Source of the DNA: Ursus arctos
Lineage: Eukaryota > Chordata > Mammalia > Carnivora > Ursidae
Direction: 5' to 3'
Length of the DNA stretch: 64,000 bases
Assembly (NCBI RefSeq): GCF_023065955.2
Contig: NW_026622874.1
Coordinates: forward strand, 25,663,772 to 25,727,771
The position numbers and the translations under genes were made by a program. This document shows, piece after piece, positions 46,138 to 58,934 of this stretch. Positions within the stretch are counted from its first letter, which is position 1, and each line of letters opens with the position of its first letter. The notes under the pieces were generated by a model. It did not search any database. It saw only the letters and a list, made by a program, of their open reading frames with translations, and was not told the DNA's origin.

Positions 46138-46745
46138 TTAGTCCAAGATGGTGACATAGGAGGCTCCTGCATTCACCTCTTCCCACAGGTACACTGAATC
46201 TACAGCTACTTACAGAATAATTTCTCTCCACAAAAAAATCCAGAAACTAGCTCAGAGACTCTTACGTATCAGGCGAATAAGAAAATGCCCACATCATCCT
46301 TACTGAAATGATCAGGACAGGCTGAGACATGCTCTTGCCATAAACCCCAACCCCCTAGCAAAGTGCCAGACAATTGGAAGGGAACTCCCAACTCCCCACC
46401 TCTCCCAGAGTAGAGAGGGGGTTGATCCCCACATCTAGGGGAGAAACAGACAGAAACACGGTAACAACAGGGGACTTCAGTAACCAGTTTCAACAATGCA
46501 CAGATAATCCACACAGAATATTAGTAAGCAAACACTGGACTAAAACTATATATCAGACCAGATGAACCTAAAAGGCATTACAGTACATTCCATCTACCAA
46601 CAGAATATACATTCTTCTCAAGCACACATGGAACATTCTACAAGATAGATCATATGTTAGATCAATAAACAAGTCTGAATAAATTTAAGAAGGCTGAAAT
46701 CAGATCAAGCATCTTTTCTAACCACAATGGTATGAAACTACAAAC
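46138..46745 (+). mobile_element. Old L1 with a large internal deletion (5'UTR joined to ORF2)
   Basis: Starts with an L1-type 5' end (AGTCCAAGATGGTGACATAG) and about 300 bp of 5'UTR. After about 46440 it continues as the endonuclease part of ORF2 (GGGGACTTCAGTAACCAG, AATATACATTCTTCTCAAGC, ACATGGAACATTCTACAAG). The rest of the 5'UTR, all of ORF1 and the ORF2 start are missing. Confidence 0.8.
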
Positions 46746-47216
46746 TATGTCTCAACCTATATAGCTATCTTGAACTATATTCACTTTCCTCAATAGTCAT
46801 ATTTTTCTTATCTCTGAACCTTAAGACCAGCTGGTCTTCTGCCTGAACATTTTCTCCCTAAGTATACCAAAACCATCTTTTTCCCGAACCCCAACATTCA
46901 TATTCACATTATCTCCCTTGTTCCCTGACACCCTCTTAAATAACCCTTCTCAGAAACATTACTAATCATAACAACCCTGAGCATACTTAATACATTCAAC
47001 TACTGACTGTCTATATCTCTTGGGACAAGGAGTACCAGGTGAATTCAGGCACAGAACAGAAGAAGGAGTACCAGGGAACTGTGTCTTGGGGAGCTAAAAA
47101 CAAAGAAAAGCTACAATGAACTTTATGCATTGGAGTGGAATCAGAGACACCAGTGTGAATTCACAGTTAAATACATGTAAATAAACATAGAAATAGATAT
47201 GTGTATATGCAAGGGT

Positions 47217-47266
<50 letters not shown>

Positions 47267-47290
47267 GCTCTATCCACTGTCAGAATGTAG
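46746..47290. other. Unrecognised stretch with a long (AC)n microsatellite
   Basis: (AC)n runs from about 47220 to 47263. The remainder has no clear assignment and may be further L1 5' text. Confidence 0.5.
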
Positions 47291-48350
47291 GAAAAATGAT
47301 ACTCTAACTATGAGCACATCTGGCACTTAGATCTTGTTTTCTAAATACCATTCTCCAGTAAAAGGAGTCAGGGCTCTTAGAAAAAGAGGCTGATTCCAGA
47401 GCTGGTGCAGGGAAAATACAAGTTGAACCTGGTATGAGTATCCTGTGATAGCAGAAAATAAACTCTCACAAAAGGATGGCGACATGTCAAAATGACACAA
47501 AAGCCAGCCTGACGAAGCTCCAAAAGTTCAAAGAATAAAAAAAATGATAGTACTGTATTATAATCCACAGAATCAAAAGTCTATCCACAGGTCCATATTG
47601 ATATAAATAAACAACTGAATAAGTAAATAAATGTGGGGAAAAAGACAGCTCTTCCTTACAGAAGAATTCTAACTAATAAAAGCAGAAGGAATGAGAGGAA
47701 TGCAAAATCACCATTAGGCAAACCACCACAGTACTAAACTGATGCAGGTAAGATAAACCTATGGATGCTTAAATCAGTGGGCAAAAGTTTGAGGAGCAGT
47801 AAGATATTTATCAGTACAAAAAGGGAAGTAGTAACTTCACAGTGCAGAATCTAAGCAGACACCCTTATTTAGCAAGTAATCAAGGTAACCATCACCAAGA
47901 AAATAAGACATATCAACATCATATGCCCCCTGAAATAATGCACTGTGAAGGGCACACCATTTCTATGGTATTCTTGACAAAAAGGCATAATCTGAATCTA
48001 CTAATAAAAAAAAATCAGACAAAAATAAACTTAGAGATATTTTACAAAATAACTCACCAAAGTCTACTATTCATCAAAGTATCAAAGTCATAACTAAGGA
48101 ACTGTCACAGACTGAAGAAGAATAAACAGACAAATAACTCAGTGCACTGTGAGATCCTATATTGCATCCTTGTACAGAAAAAGAAATGAGGAGAAAATCT
48201 GGCAAAATTCTAATTAGGTCTATGGTTTAGTGAATAGTATTGTACCAACATGTTAAGTTCCTGGTTTTGATAACTGTGTCATGGTTAAGTAAGCTGTCAA
48301 CACTGAGGAAAACTGGGTGAAGAGTATACATAAACTGAGGAATCTTCACG
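47291..48350 (+). mobile_element. Old L1M 3'UTR-type sequence
   Basis: Ordered L1M-like 3' text: CCACAGAATCAAAAGTCTAT, AGAAAATAAGACATATCAAC, CTGTCACAGACTGAAGAAG, TATTGCATCCTTGTACAG and TTTTGATAACTGTGTCATGG. It may be the far end of the element at 46138. Confidence 0.6.
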
Positions 48351-48801
48351 GTACAGAACACCTAAAAATGCTGGATAAAACTGAAAAACCATCTCTTTAA
48401 ATGTATTACCTAAAAAAAAAAAAGGCACTTTAAGAGGCCAGAAACTTGGAGAAAACACATATCCAAGAAAGAACTGAGCACTGAAGCAAGAGGCTACACC
48501 AAGGACATGTGCAAACATATGCTGGCTAATTAAGTAATAAACTATGAAAATCAAACAGTATTTACATATAAACATAGTAAGATCAAAACCAAAATAATTA
48601 TTTAAAAGAAAGAATACTGAATTTAAAAAACAACAGATATAGATGTCCTTCACCACAGATAACTTGATAGATAGACCTGTTCTAAAAGTTTAAGTGCATG
48701 GGCCCTAATGCAGGGAGCACCAAAGTTTACCTGGATTTTTTCTTTGTAGTTGATCTGATTATTCTGTTATTTCAATTCTAGGCACTACCATAACGTCCTT
48801 C
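48351..48801. other. Intron, nothing recognised
   Basis: No support for the 119-codon ORF 48297-48656: no domain and partly in L1M text. Confidence 0.45.
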
Positions 48802-48818
48802 AATAAATCCCTATTTTA

Positions 48819-49034
48819 GGGGCACGTGGGTGGCTCAGTCAGTTAAGCCTCCAGACTCTTGATTTCGGCTCAGGTCATGATCTCAGGGTCATGGGATTGA
48901 GTTCTGCATCAGGCTCCGCGCTCAGTGCCAGGTGTGCTTGTACTCTCACGCTTCCTCCCTCCTTGCCCCCCGCCCCCATCAGCTTTTGCGCTCTCTTTCT
49001 CTCAAATAAATAAATAAAATCTTTTAAAAAATAA
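48819..49034 (+). mobile_element. CAN-SINE
   Basis: Perfect duplication AATAAATCCCTATTTTA at 48802-48818 and 49035 onward. Head starts GGGGCACGTGGGTGG. Confidence 0.94.
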
Positions 49035-49051
49035 AATAAATCCCTATTTTA

Positions 49052-49365
49052 TTGAGTTATTCAACACCAATTACTTGCAATGAAAGAACTCACTTGATAA
49101 TTGTTTCTGCACTTAAAATAGAACACATCACACATCCATGGAGGTGAATAATTTCTACCTACATTTAGGATATCTGTCACCAGGTGAAGCATAGCACATG
49201 TTTAGGGGAGTCAAGACAGTATAAGCTTAAATTCTACATTTAGGCAACCTTATTACACAATTTAGATCTTAGAACAAATGCATACACTCCTAGTATAAGT
49301 GCAATTCTCTTCAGGTGACTTAGCTATTATAAACTTGATTTGTCCAAATATCTTTCAGCTCTCTA
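49052..49365. other. Intron, nothing recognised
   Basis: Short non-coding interval between SINEs. Confidence 0.4.
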
Positions 49366-49552
49366 AGATTTTATTTACTCATTTGAGAGAGAGAGTGGTA
49401 GAGCATGGTGGGGGGGGGGTAGGGGCAGAGGGAGAGGGAGAAGCAGACTCTCCACTGAGTATGGAGCCTGACGCAGGGCTGGATCCCAGGACCCTGAGAT
49501 CATGACCTGAGCCAAAGGCTGATGCTTAACCATCTGAGCCACCAGGCGCCCC
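49366..49552 (-). mobile_element. CAN-SINE
   Basis: Flanked by CAGCTCTCT; contains a run of about ten G at 49407. Confidence 0.9.
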
Positions 49553-49560
49553 TCAGCTCT

Positions 49561-51040
49561 CTTTTGTGCCTTATGCATGTCACTGAACTTTGTACAATCC
49601 TTGGCTCCTATATTTCTCCCAGGGGCCGGATGTAGGCAATATACTTGTTAATAAATACTAGGAGAGATCATAACTATTCCAATAAAGATTTCACATAATT
49701 TGACAGTAAGAGGTATTTAATGCTACCTTTGCTTTGTCAACTTCAAAGTAATCCTCCTTTGTTAAACAGGAGGATAGCTCTGTGTTACAGGGTTGCAACT
49801 CCACATCCTCTGTGCTTAACTCTGAACATGCATTAGTACCTCATGATTCTTTCACAAGAAAATCAGACCTTATGTTTAACATTTAAAAAGCATCAAAATA
49901 AGGAAAATAAGTATTAAAATACAAAATAATATATTTAGGAAGCAACAGGGTGGGAATTCTCCTTTAGAAAAGGACAAGCACTATTCAAAGAGTTCCCAAG
50001 ACATAAAAATAGACACAAAAGAAAATCAAAGACACCCTTAAAATTGGCACTCATAACTAGAAGTTCACAGATCAACTATAAGGAATTCCTTCTGAAACTA
50101 GATATAAAATCCTAGTAGACATTTGTATTTTTCTTAAAATACTTAAAGTGATTTATTTCCCTTACAGAAAATTAAGACCTACTGCTTCAGAATGCTAAAA
50201 TTTCTCAAGAGAAGGGATACAACAGCAAGTCTTTCCTGTTCCAGGATGCCTGGAACAAATTAGTGCAAGCAGACTGCAGCTGACTGAACTTACTGAATGT
50301 TAGCCAGTGAAAAGCAATGCTTTTTTCTGAACTTACAAAATCTTTAGCAGTACAATTTTTATTCACATGGAGAGAAGTAAAGTCCTTTTATTTGGGCAAG
50401 ATTCTGAGAAACATTATAAACAACAGCTTAGAGCCTTAAGGATACTGAGAAATGGCTCTAGTTACTAAAGGAAGGAATCTGAAATATCTAAATAGGCTGG
50501 AATATATTCAGTGGAATAAGAAACCTTTAATTCTTATACCAAAGTTTATGTGCTCCTGAAATTCACATTTAATATTTTCTACTTAACTGTGCTAAAGGGT
50601 AGTGTGCATAAATCCTGCAGAGTAAAATACCTGATGATCATAATTTCATTGTACAAAATCCTCTACATGTTCCATCCTTCTTGAGTCATAAAAACTGCAT
50701 AAATGTAATCTTAATCATGTTCTCAATATTAATTCAGGTGCATTCCCCAAAAGAAGGTTTAACAGAATTATGGGACTTGAGAGTTTCATACAGAAGCATC
50801 AATTCTGACCATTTATTTCTGGCACAGAAAGTCCAGAAGCAGACCTATGAATCTTCTATGAATGAAGCAGATCCTCCGAGAAAGCTATGAACAGGACATA
50901 ATAATATACTGTATCTAGTGTTTACACAGCACTCAGACTAAATAAACTCCATAGCAAAACTTAGTTTTAGATCAAACCTGTACTAAATTTAAATAAAAAT
51001 TTTTTTAAACAGTTTCTTGTGGTTAAGAGTCATTAGCCTT
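49561..51040. other. Longest repeat-poor intron stretch
   Basis: About 1.5 kb without a recognised repeat on either strand. I looked for a missing XPR1 exon here and found none. The 69-codon ORF at 50681-50890 has no features. Confidence 0.45.
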
Positions 51041-51099
51041 TGTTACAAAAACTCATCAGTACTCCTACCATTCATGACTATCTCAGCCACTATTTTGTC

Positions 51100-51590
51100 A
51101 TATTTTCCCGACGAACCGATATGTACGTGGATGCGCTGTACAGAATTGGGATCATTATCTATGTGTGTGTAGTTTATGTATTTTTATGTAACATTATGTT
51201 AAGAGTACTTCCTGTTATTACATATCCTTTTAACATCACTAGTTTAATAGCTTGATAGTGTTCTTTCGTGTGAACGTTCTGGAGTTTGTTTTCATATTAT
51301 TTGGAACTTACATTATTTTTTTCAAAATTTTCCTACTTTAAACTATGCTAGGGGCACCTGGGTGGCTCAGCCAGTTGGGCGTCTGCCTTCAGGTCAGGTC
51401 ATGGTCTCAGGGTCCTGGGATCGAGCCCCACATCAGGATCCCAGCTCTGTGGGAAGCCTGCTTCTCCTTCTCCCTCTACCTGCCGCTCCCCCTGCTTGTG
51501 CTCTCTCTGCCAAATACATAAAATCTTAAAAAAAAAAAAAAAAACTATGCTAGAACAATTTTACCCTTGCATTTTTTGTTCATAAATCCA
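51100..51590 (-). mobile_element. Possible old L1 antisense fragment, split by a SINE
   Basis: GTTCTGGAGTTTGTTTTCAT before the SINE and CTTGCATTTTTTGTTCATAA after it resemble an old L1 3' region in reverse. Weak. Confidence 0.35.
51351..51541 (+). mobile_element. CAN-SINE
   Basis: Flanked by AAACTATGCTAG copies. Confidence 0.92.
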
Positions 51591-51598
51591 ACCCCCCC

Positions 51599-51799
51599 TT
51601 TTTTTTTTAAAGATTTTTTTAAAAATTTATTTATTTAAGACAGAGCAGAGCGAGAGAGAGAAGATGAGGGGCGTGGGCAGAGGGAGAGGGAGCAGCAGGC
51701 GCCCCACTGAGCAGGGAGCCATGGACAGGCCTATCCCAGGACCCTGGGATCATGACCTGAGCAACAGACACTTAACCGACTGAGTCACCCAGGTGCCCC
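51599..51799 (-). mobile_element. CAN-SINE
   Basis: Flanked by CATAAATCCAACC / CATAAATCTAACT. It lies 57 bp from an opposite-strand SINE, forming an inverted pair. Confidence 0.9.
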
Positions 51800-51884
51800 C
51801 ATAAATCTAACTCTTAAGAGAAAGTCAAAGAATATGAGAATATTTATATTTTAAAAAGGAGCCTTAAAAATGCTTAAAAGAGAA

Positions 51885-52115
51885 TAAAATTATAGCTAGC
51901 AATTATTGAATACTTACTATGTTCTATAATAAATTGTGTGTATTATGTCTCTTAACATTTATAACCAGAGGGCAGGTAATATTTTTATTCTCAGTTTTAA
52001 AATGGAGATATAAGCCTAAAGAAGTCAGGAAATTTGTCCATGGACACAAGGGTAGTAAGTGGCAGAGCTAGGATTACAGCCCAGGTCTTGGGCCCAAACT
52101 TTTAATTGCTACAAT
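51885..52115 (+). mobile_element. MIR remnant
   Basis: AGAGGGCAGGTAATATTTTT, TTTAAAATGGAGATATAAGC and TAAGTGGCAGAGCTAGGATT match the order of a MIR element. Confidence 0.75.
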
Positions 52116-52840
52116 AACCTGTTTCTCAGTGTTCTCGATGAGTTGATGAATGTAAAAGTACCATTAAAAAGTAAGGAATTAACCCAAATCAAGTTTTATC
52201 ATAACCCAAATGCCTATATAGACTGAAAGAAGGGGAGAAATGTAACTATGCCAGACACATACCAGTTTTTCTAATTCCCTATCTCCTACGACTATTTGGA
52301 AATTATTACATTAAAAGATCACCAAATACTTTTTTAAAAAAATAATACATACAATGAGAAGCCACAAGCAACTTTTACCTAGTTAATATTCTATAGGAAT
52401 CTGCAACAAAGAGAAGTGCACTGAAAATTACCATTTTACATATTTTTACAATTCTTACACTATCAAAAGGACTAAAGAGATTCATCTTTTAACAGTTCAT
52501 TGTGTCTTGAAAACTACAATCATTCCTACTACCATTTAATGAACAAGATTTCAATTATTTTCTAACCAGTCATCCCTATGATATCTAAATTCAATTTCCT
52601 ATTGAATTTGAATAGGAGTGAAGGGAGTGGGTGGGAGCTCTTTCTTATTATTAAAGCTCTTCTACTTATACTGCTTTAAAACTGTCAGCAATTCAATATT
52701 TTTAATGCTGTACTTTAAAGCTTATTACAAAGATACAAACACTTCTCTCTTTTTGAAAAATAACAAAGAGAAATTATGTGTTTGGTACTCTCTCAGTAAG
52801 ATTTCCTTCTTCCTCTTAAATCCAAAAACTGATTTGTAGG
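52116..52840. other. Intron, nothing recognised
   Basis: AT-rich, no feature. Confidence 0.45.
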
Positions 52841-53059
52841 GTTTTTTTGTTTGTTTGTGTTTTTTAAGATTTATGTATTTATTTGAGAGACAGAGAGAAT
52901 GTGAAAAGGGGGTGGGGTAAAAGGAGAGGGAGAGAATCCCAAGCAGATTCCCTTCTGAGCCCACAGCCTGATGTAGGGCTGAATCTTAAAAACCTGGGAT
53001 CATGACCTGGGCCAAAATTGAGAGCTGGACACTTAACTGACTGAGTCATGCAAGTGCAC
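52841..53059 (-). mobile_element. CAN-SINE, older
   Basis: Flanked by CTGATTTGTAGG / CTGATTCGTAGG. Head degenerate (CATGCAAGTGCA). Confidence 0.85.
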
Positions 53060-53071
53060 CTGATTCGTAGG

Positions 53072-54540
53072 TTCTAACAAGAATTTGGTCAAATGAGGAA
53101 TGGAAGGAGAGAAAAAAGAAACAAGAGAAAGTTCTTTAAAATTTGCTTTTTTTTCCCCTTTTGAGCTGAGCATCTGTAACTTCAGCATCAGAAACTATAA
53201 ATAGCATCATAACTCTCTGGTCACCATTTTTGGTGGCAAATTTATTTGATAACACATTAAACCTATATTAAACAGGGTTATGAAAAAAACTTCTGTTAAA
53301 GGGAGTTATGAAACAATAAATTTGTAGTTCATTGCACACTGCTTCATTTTTTTCACCCCAACAAAAGAAATAAAGGGCAAAAGATATAAACATGTTAATG
53401 TAGGATACAAAATGAAAACTTTCTTATTGATGATTTTTCCCCTTTGGAATCACTTCTTCCCTTTTTTAGTTTTAAGCCACTGTAAGTCTAATTTACCACA
53501 ATTTATTTTCAAATTACAAATTCACTAGAAGGTTTAAAAAAAAAAACTGCTAGAAATACTTAACAGTAATTCACTTATAAGTATAATGACAATTCCTTTA
53601 AAATTTTTCTTAAGTCATATCTCATTCCTTTAAGTTTACATCTCAAACCTGAGCCAGAAACATTAAAGTTTATCCCTTATCTAGAATTATAATTGACAAT
53701 TAAACATACCCAACAAATGCCTACTGCATGCTGATTATGCACCAGCTTCAGTGTTCCTCTCCTTAAATGATATCATACTATGATGTGTACATCAGAAAAC
53801 TAATAGGATTTATCAAAACTATTCTCATTCCTCCTAATTACAATTTCATTCCTTTCCATTATCACCAAGTTGTACAAAAACATCTGTTATGTACCTATAT
53901 AATGTTTTTTGGAAAGTCAAGACATTGTGCTTTACTGATCTCATAGCATTAGGATATGTCTATAGCACCAACAAATACAATCTTCCTAGACATTAAGGTA
54001 ACAAGTATTAAATTGTAACCTACTAAATACTGGGAAGCAGAATGGCATGATGAAAAGGACCAGTAGACAGAAAATTTTAAGTTCTACTCTCAATTCTATT
54101 AATGGTAATGCTATATAACCACAATGAGTTAAACTCTCTGTATCTCAGGGGTCTTGTGTTTTTTTGTTTTTCATTTTTTTCCACTTTCTTTTAGATTTCA
54201 AGGGCTTATAATCTCCATGAAGACTGTAAGTTAATGCCATAAAGAAAACAAGAATGATGAAATGGTAAAACCCACAATACTATTAATACATTAAAAGTTT
54301 AGAAAAGGGGGCATATATTTGAAAGTAGTATCAGATGGAACTTGATCTGGATTTCTGAAGGTTAGGAAAAATTTAGAAGTCAGAGAGAATAGAAGAGATA
54401 TAAACAAATAAGGGAAACAGTCTGCATAAGGTACTAGAACTGAATACTGAAATCAGAACCATGTATGTAAGAAGATTAGACTAGCCGGAGTGGATGCAAA
54501 TATAAAGATCATTTAGAATTTGATGGAACTATACTATAGC
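53072..54540. other. Intron, nothing recognised
   Basis: About 1.5 kb of AT-rich sequence with no convincing repeat or exon. Confidence 0.45.
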
Positions 54541-54544
54541 TGCC

Positions 54545-54655
54545 AAAAAAAAATGGTTCTGGAGGCCAGACAGCCTAGGTTCAAATCCTAGCTCTGCCAC
54601 TTACCAACTAAGTGCTTGTACAAGGTCTAATTCTTTCCACTATTCCTAGACAGAA
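54545..54655 (+). mobile_element. MIR remnant
   Basis: GGAGGCCAGACAGCCTAGG, TTCAAATCCTAGCTCTGCCA and CTTACCAACTAAGTGCTTG give the diagnostic MIR tRNA-like part. Confidence 0.85.
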
Positions 54656-54862
54656 GCAACATAGCAGTAGAAAAACAAAGGACTGCACCAATGCAGTGGC
54701 TTTACTTATCAATTATCCTGAGTATGTTGTGGCATCCAGTTATCCGCATATAATCTTTCCACACATCCTTTCGCTAGTTGAAATATAACCATCCTTGAAA
54801 GCTTTCTCTACAAAGCATTCTGATACCACTGAAATAATTTTAGAGTTCAAAATACCTAAGAC

Positions 54863-55069
54863 AGGGACACCTGGGTGGTTCAGCCAGTTAAGTGTCTGCC
54901 TTCGGCTCAGGTCATGATCCAGGACCCTGGGATCAAGTCCTGCATTGGGCTCCTTGCTCAGCGGGGAGCCTGCTTCTCCCTAGGCCTGCTCTGCCTGCCA
55001 CTTCCCCTGCTTGTGCTCTCTCTCTCTTCAAATAAATAAATAAAATCTTTAAAACAAAAACAAACAAAC
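54863..55069 (+). mobile_element. CAN-SINE
   Basis: Flanked by AAAATACCTAAG; ends with (AAAC)n. Confidence 0.9.
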
Positions 55070-55081
55070 AAAAATACCTAA

Positions 55082-55740
55082 GTATTCCCAGATATGAAAC
55101 TCATTTTAAAGATGCATATGCTAAAAATCTAGAATAGGAACATGACCAATGAACGTCGTGTTAATGCCATCTGATTGCCATTATAGCATTTAATATAAAA
55201 AAAAAAAGAATCACTCAAAAGGTGTATTTTTTTTTAAAAAAGCACATTTATGCTAAATACCCCTCTTTGGAATTAAAATTTTCATAGTGGAGATCCGTGG
55301 TCTCCAGAGTGTGGTGACTGAAACTGAATCACATGGGGTGGGCAAGAACATATTAGATTATCCATTTGTCCATTTTATTCTAACAAAAAAGTAAGCTTTA
55401 CTAATAAGTAAAATAAAGATAAAAAGTTACTATCCTTACTTGGTCCATAGTCTGTTTCATTGTCATGTTTACCTTCAATATGTGAGGTATCCTAGGAGAA
55501 AAATGGGAATTCTACAACACAGAGGATGAGACAAAACAAAAACAAAAATAAAAACACACACAACTCTGGCTCATTCATTCAAGTCCATACTGAGGTTAGT
55601 AGGTGCCTTAGTAAGTGGGTTTGTGGACCATATTATAAAATGTCAAATTACTCTCACAAAATGCATAAGCAAATTAAAAACATTTTTGCTAGCATTTCAA
55701 TCAAATAAGGTGAGTTACCATATGGGAAAGAAAAAATAAG
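55082..55740. other. Intron, nothing recognised
   Basis: No feature. The ORF at 55526-55708 is chance. Confidence 0.45.
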
Positions 55741-55744
55741 TTGG

Positions 55745-56930
55745 ATCTCTCTCTCTCCTACACCTTACAACAAAAAAATTCTAAATAGATCAAAGAGTAA
55801 CCATAACAAGTGAAACTACAAAAGTGCTAGAAGGAAATACAAAAGAAGTCTTAACTGTCTCAAATCATTAAAGTTTTATAAATTTGACTGCTTAAAAATA
55901 AAATCATTTTCTGAATGACAAAAGAATCATCGTAAGTCAAAACCTCAACCACAAATTGGGTAAAAAGTATATGCAAATCATGTAACAAAGGCCTAACTCC
56001 CTTAACAGAAGAAGAGTGTCTCTGATAATTTTTAAAAGGCAACGACCCAAGAGAAAAAAACTGGGTAGTAGTTATAAAAAGGCAAATCAGAGTAAAAAAA
56101 TGTGCATGGCTATTAAAGTTCAGTCTCACTCACAATAAGAGAAAGCAAATTAAAACACAGTGACCCATTTTTTAAATGTATCTACTGAGCAAAAATAAAG
56201 TCTGATAATACAGTGTGTTAAAGAAGGTGTGAAGGAAAGCAGCACCTACACATTACTGGTAAGATCATAAAAAACAACTATGGGGGCACCAGGGTGGCTC
56301 AGTGAGTTGAGCATCCGATTCTTGCTTTCAGCTCAGGCCATAATCTCAGGGTCCTAGGATCAAACCCTGTGTGGAGCTCCACACTCAGTAGAGAGACTGC
56401 TTATCCTCTCCCTCGGTCCCGCCCCACCTAACTCACACTCTCTCAAATAAATCAATCTTAAAAAACACAACTTATATGGATGGCAATTTTGCAATTTTCA
56501 TTTCCAGCAATTATCCTACAGACATACTTAGACAAATATAAAACAACATATGTAAAATAGTCACTATAGCATTGTTTGTAATATCAAAAGACTGAAAAAA
56601 ACCTAAATGCCCATAAGAGTAACACTAAATAAACTGGAAACTTTCACAATGCAAAACTGCGTGGCATTTTTAACAAGGGAGTTGTTCATATACTACAGAA
56701 TAATCTCCAAAATATATTAAATAGAAAAAACAAGATGCAAAATATTGTGTAAAACAAAAGAAAAATTGTAAGAAACTTATAGTAGGGATGTTTTGGGGAG
56801 AACCACGTAGCTAGGGAAAAGGACTGGAAGGGAGACTTGTGTGTATTTTGCAGTTTTATACAACCTATATAAATTGTCTACTGAAAAAACTAATTGAAAT
56901 ATCAGAAAAAGTACTGCAAAAAAAAAAAGT
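55745..56930 (+). mobile_element. Old L1/HAL1 3' part, split by a SINE
   Basis: AATAGATCAAAGAGTAACCA, CACAATAAGAGAAAGCAAAT, then after the SINE GATGGCAATTTTGCAATTTT and ATATCAAAAGACTGAAAAAA. No intact frame. Confidence 0.75.
56282..56466 (+). mobile_element. CAN-SINE
   Basis: Inserted in L1. Head GGGGGCACCAGGGTGG; short A tail. Confidence 0.9.
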
Positions 56931-57070
56931 AAAGCAAAGCCATGGATAGAATATCTTAATAATGTAAGCACAAGCAAACAATACAAAAAGAGTGGAGCCA
57001 ATACTTCCATTTCCAATATAATATCATAATCAGTCACACTTTGAAGCAAAATTAGAAATGATCTAATCCA

Positions 57071-57270
57071 TGGGGCACCTGGGTGGCTCAGTAGTTAAGC
57101 ATCTGCCTTTGGCCCAGGGCATGATCCCAGGGTCCTGGGATTGAGCCTCGCATCAGGCTCCCTGCTCAGCTGGGAGCCTGCTTCTTCCTCTCCCACTCCC
57201 CCTGCTTGTGTTCCCTCTCTCGCTGGCTGTGTCTCTCTGTCAAATAAATAAATAAATCTTAAAAAAAAAA
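57071..57270 (+). mobile_element. CAN-SINE
   Basis: Flanked by AAATGATCTAATCCA at 57056-57070 and after the A tail. Confidence 0.93.
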
Positions 57271-57424
57271 AAATGATCTAATCCAGACCTGACAAATTTG
57301 ACTAATGAAATTCAAAAATAGCAATAAGGTTCTGAAATATGGGCCTACATTCATTATTATCAACAACAAACTTTGTGCTATTTACTGTGGTGTGTACTTT
57401 GTAGCTAATGAAAGTATGAAGCTA

Positions 57425-57622
57425 GGGGTGCCTGGATGGCTCAGTTGGTTGAGCATCCCACTCTTGATTTGGCTCAGGTCATGATGTCAGGGTTGTGGGA
57501 TTGAGCCCCACATCAGGCTCTGGGCTCAGCAAAGAATTCATTTGTTTCTCTCCCTCTCCCTCTGCCCCCCCCCCCCCCACATGCTCTCTGTCGAATAAAT
57601 AAAATCTTTCTTTTTTTTTTAA
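57425..57622 (+). mobile_element. CAN-SINE
   Basis: Flanked by AGTATGAAGCTA / AGTATAAAACTA. Contains a C run of about 12 near 57567. Confidence 0.9.
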
Positions 57623-57629
57623 GTATAAA

Positions 57630-58452
57630 ACTATCAAGATATATAAGCATTTAACAACTAAGTACATAAACATGGAGATAAAACTTCATAAATTTGTCAG
57701 CAATGACTTAAAATCATAAGATATTCAAAGTATTTGATAAAATTTTAGAAAGCATAATAAAAAAATGTTTAGAAGCTGCTTTGGCAACTTCTTCACACTT
57801 ACAAAGACCCACATACCACTGAGGAAATGATTCCTCCTGCCATGGAAAGAAAAATGCTAAAACAATGCACAGCATATATATGGAAACAGAAACACATTTG
57901 CTTTTCATTATACACTACTGAAAAACACATAAAAAACTGCCTGATGGCTTGAAGAAATAAAAAGAATAAATTATACAATGTTGCTTATGTGGTTGAATTA
58001 AAAAAACAGGTTTTCTAATATACCTCAGCTTATGAAATTGCCATATTTTATTTTAATGGTGAAATACAAGAACAATTTTTTGGTGATAACTAAGGAAAAA
58101 TGTATTGAAAAAGATATATTCTTAATAGCAAATAACTTCTTTAATAAAAGCAATGTTTCATGAAAAAACATTTATAAATAGATGAATCAACTTCTCTAGA
58201 TTTAAAAAGAATTACAGGATTAAGGTGAGCAAAAGAGGAAGAACAGAATTTGTAAAAATATTCCATTCTATCATTCATAAGCAAGTTATTGCAATAAAGA
58301 TATTGAAGTAAGAAGTACCTAAAGGCTACGCAAACTCATTGAGGTCATTAATTATTTTTAAAAAGCAGTATCTTTAAGATGTAGTGGGGAAAAATGTAAT
58401 GAAATCCTTACAGTAGTTTGTAATAAGATAGGCTAACAATAAAAATCATTTG
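57630..58452. other. Intron, nothing recognised
   Basis: AT-rich non-coding sequence. Confidence 0.45.
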
Positions 58453-58646
58453 TACAGGCACCTGGGTGGCTCAGTCTGTTAAGTGTCCAACTCTTGATTT
58501 CAGCTCAGGTCATGATCTCAGGGTCAAGAGATGGAGCGCCAGGTGGGGCTCTGCGCTCAGCAGGGAGTCTGCTTAAGACTCTCACTCTCCCTCTGCCCCT
58601 CCCTCTGTTCATTCTCTCTCTCGCTCTTTCTCAAATAAATAAATCT
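58453..58646 (+). mobile_element. CAN-SINE, older
   Basis: Flanked by AAAAATCATTT copies. Confidence 0.9.
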
Positions 58647-58934
58647 TAAAAAAAAAATCATTTATTAAACACAAAAGTGTGTTGGTCATCTCAAGATAAA
58701 AGTACTTTTTAAAAGCTGTTGAGAGCTTAAAACCAGAAAGAAGTTCCATATTTGCTGACCTTTTCTGTAACAAGTGACTGTCAGTAGTATAGCAAATATT
58801 AAAATTTAAAAACAAACATTCAATCTGTCCTTCTAAAGTAAAGGTAACATTTCAACAATCAGTAAGAAAGCATGTGCTTTTCAAAAGTGGTTTGCACTAA
58901 TGGAGAGAGATTTTTGAAAAGGGATATTTGGAAA

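Noticed and set aside
48297..48656. 119-codon minus-strand ORF with hydrophobic stretches
   Set aside because: It overlaps L1M-like text; the Phe/Leu-rich look comes from reading A-rich DNA in reverse. No support as a membrane protein.
51000..51200. Possible missing XPR1 exon (GTACGTGGATGCGCTGTACAG area)
   Set aside because: No agreement with the expected residues 24-41 in any frame, and no suitable phase-1 donor.
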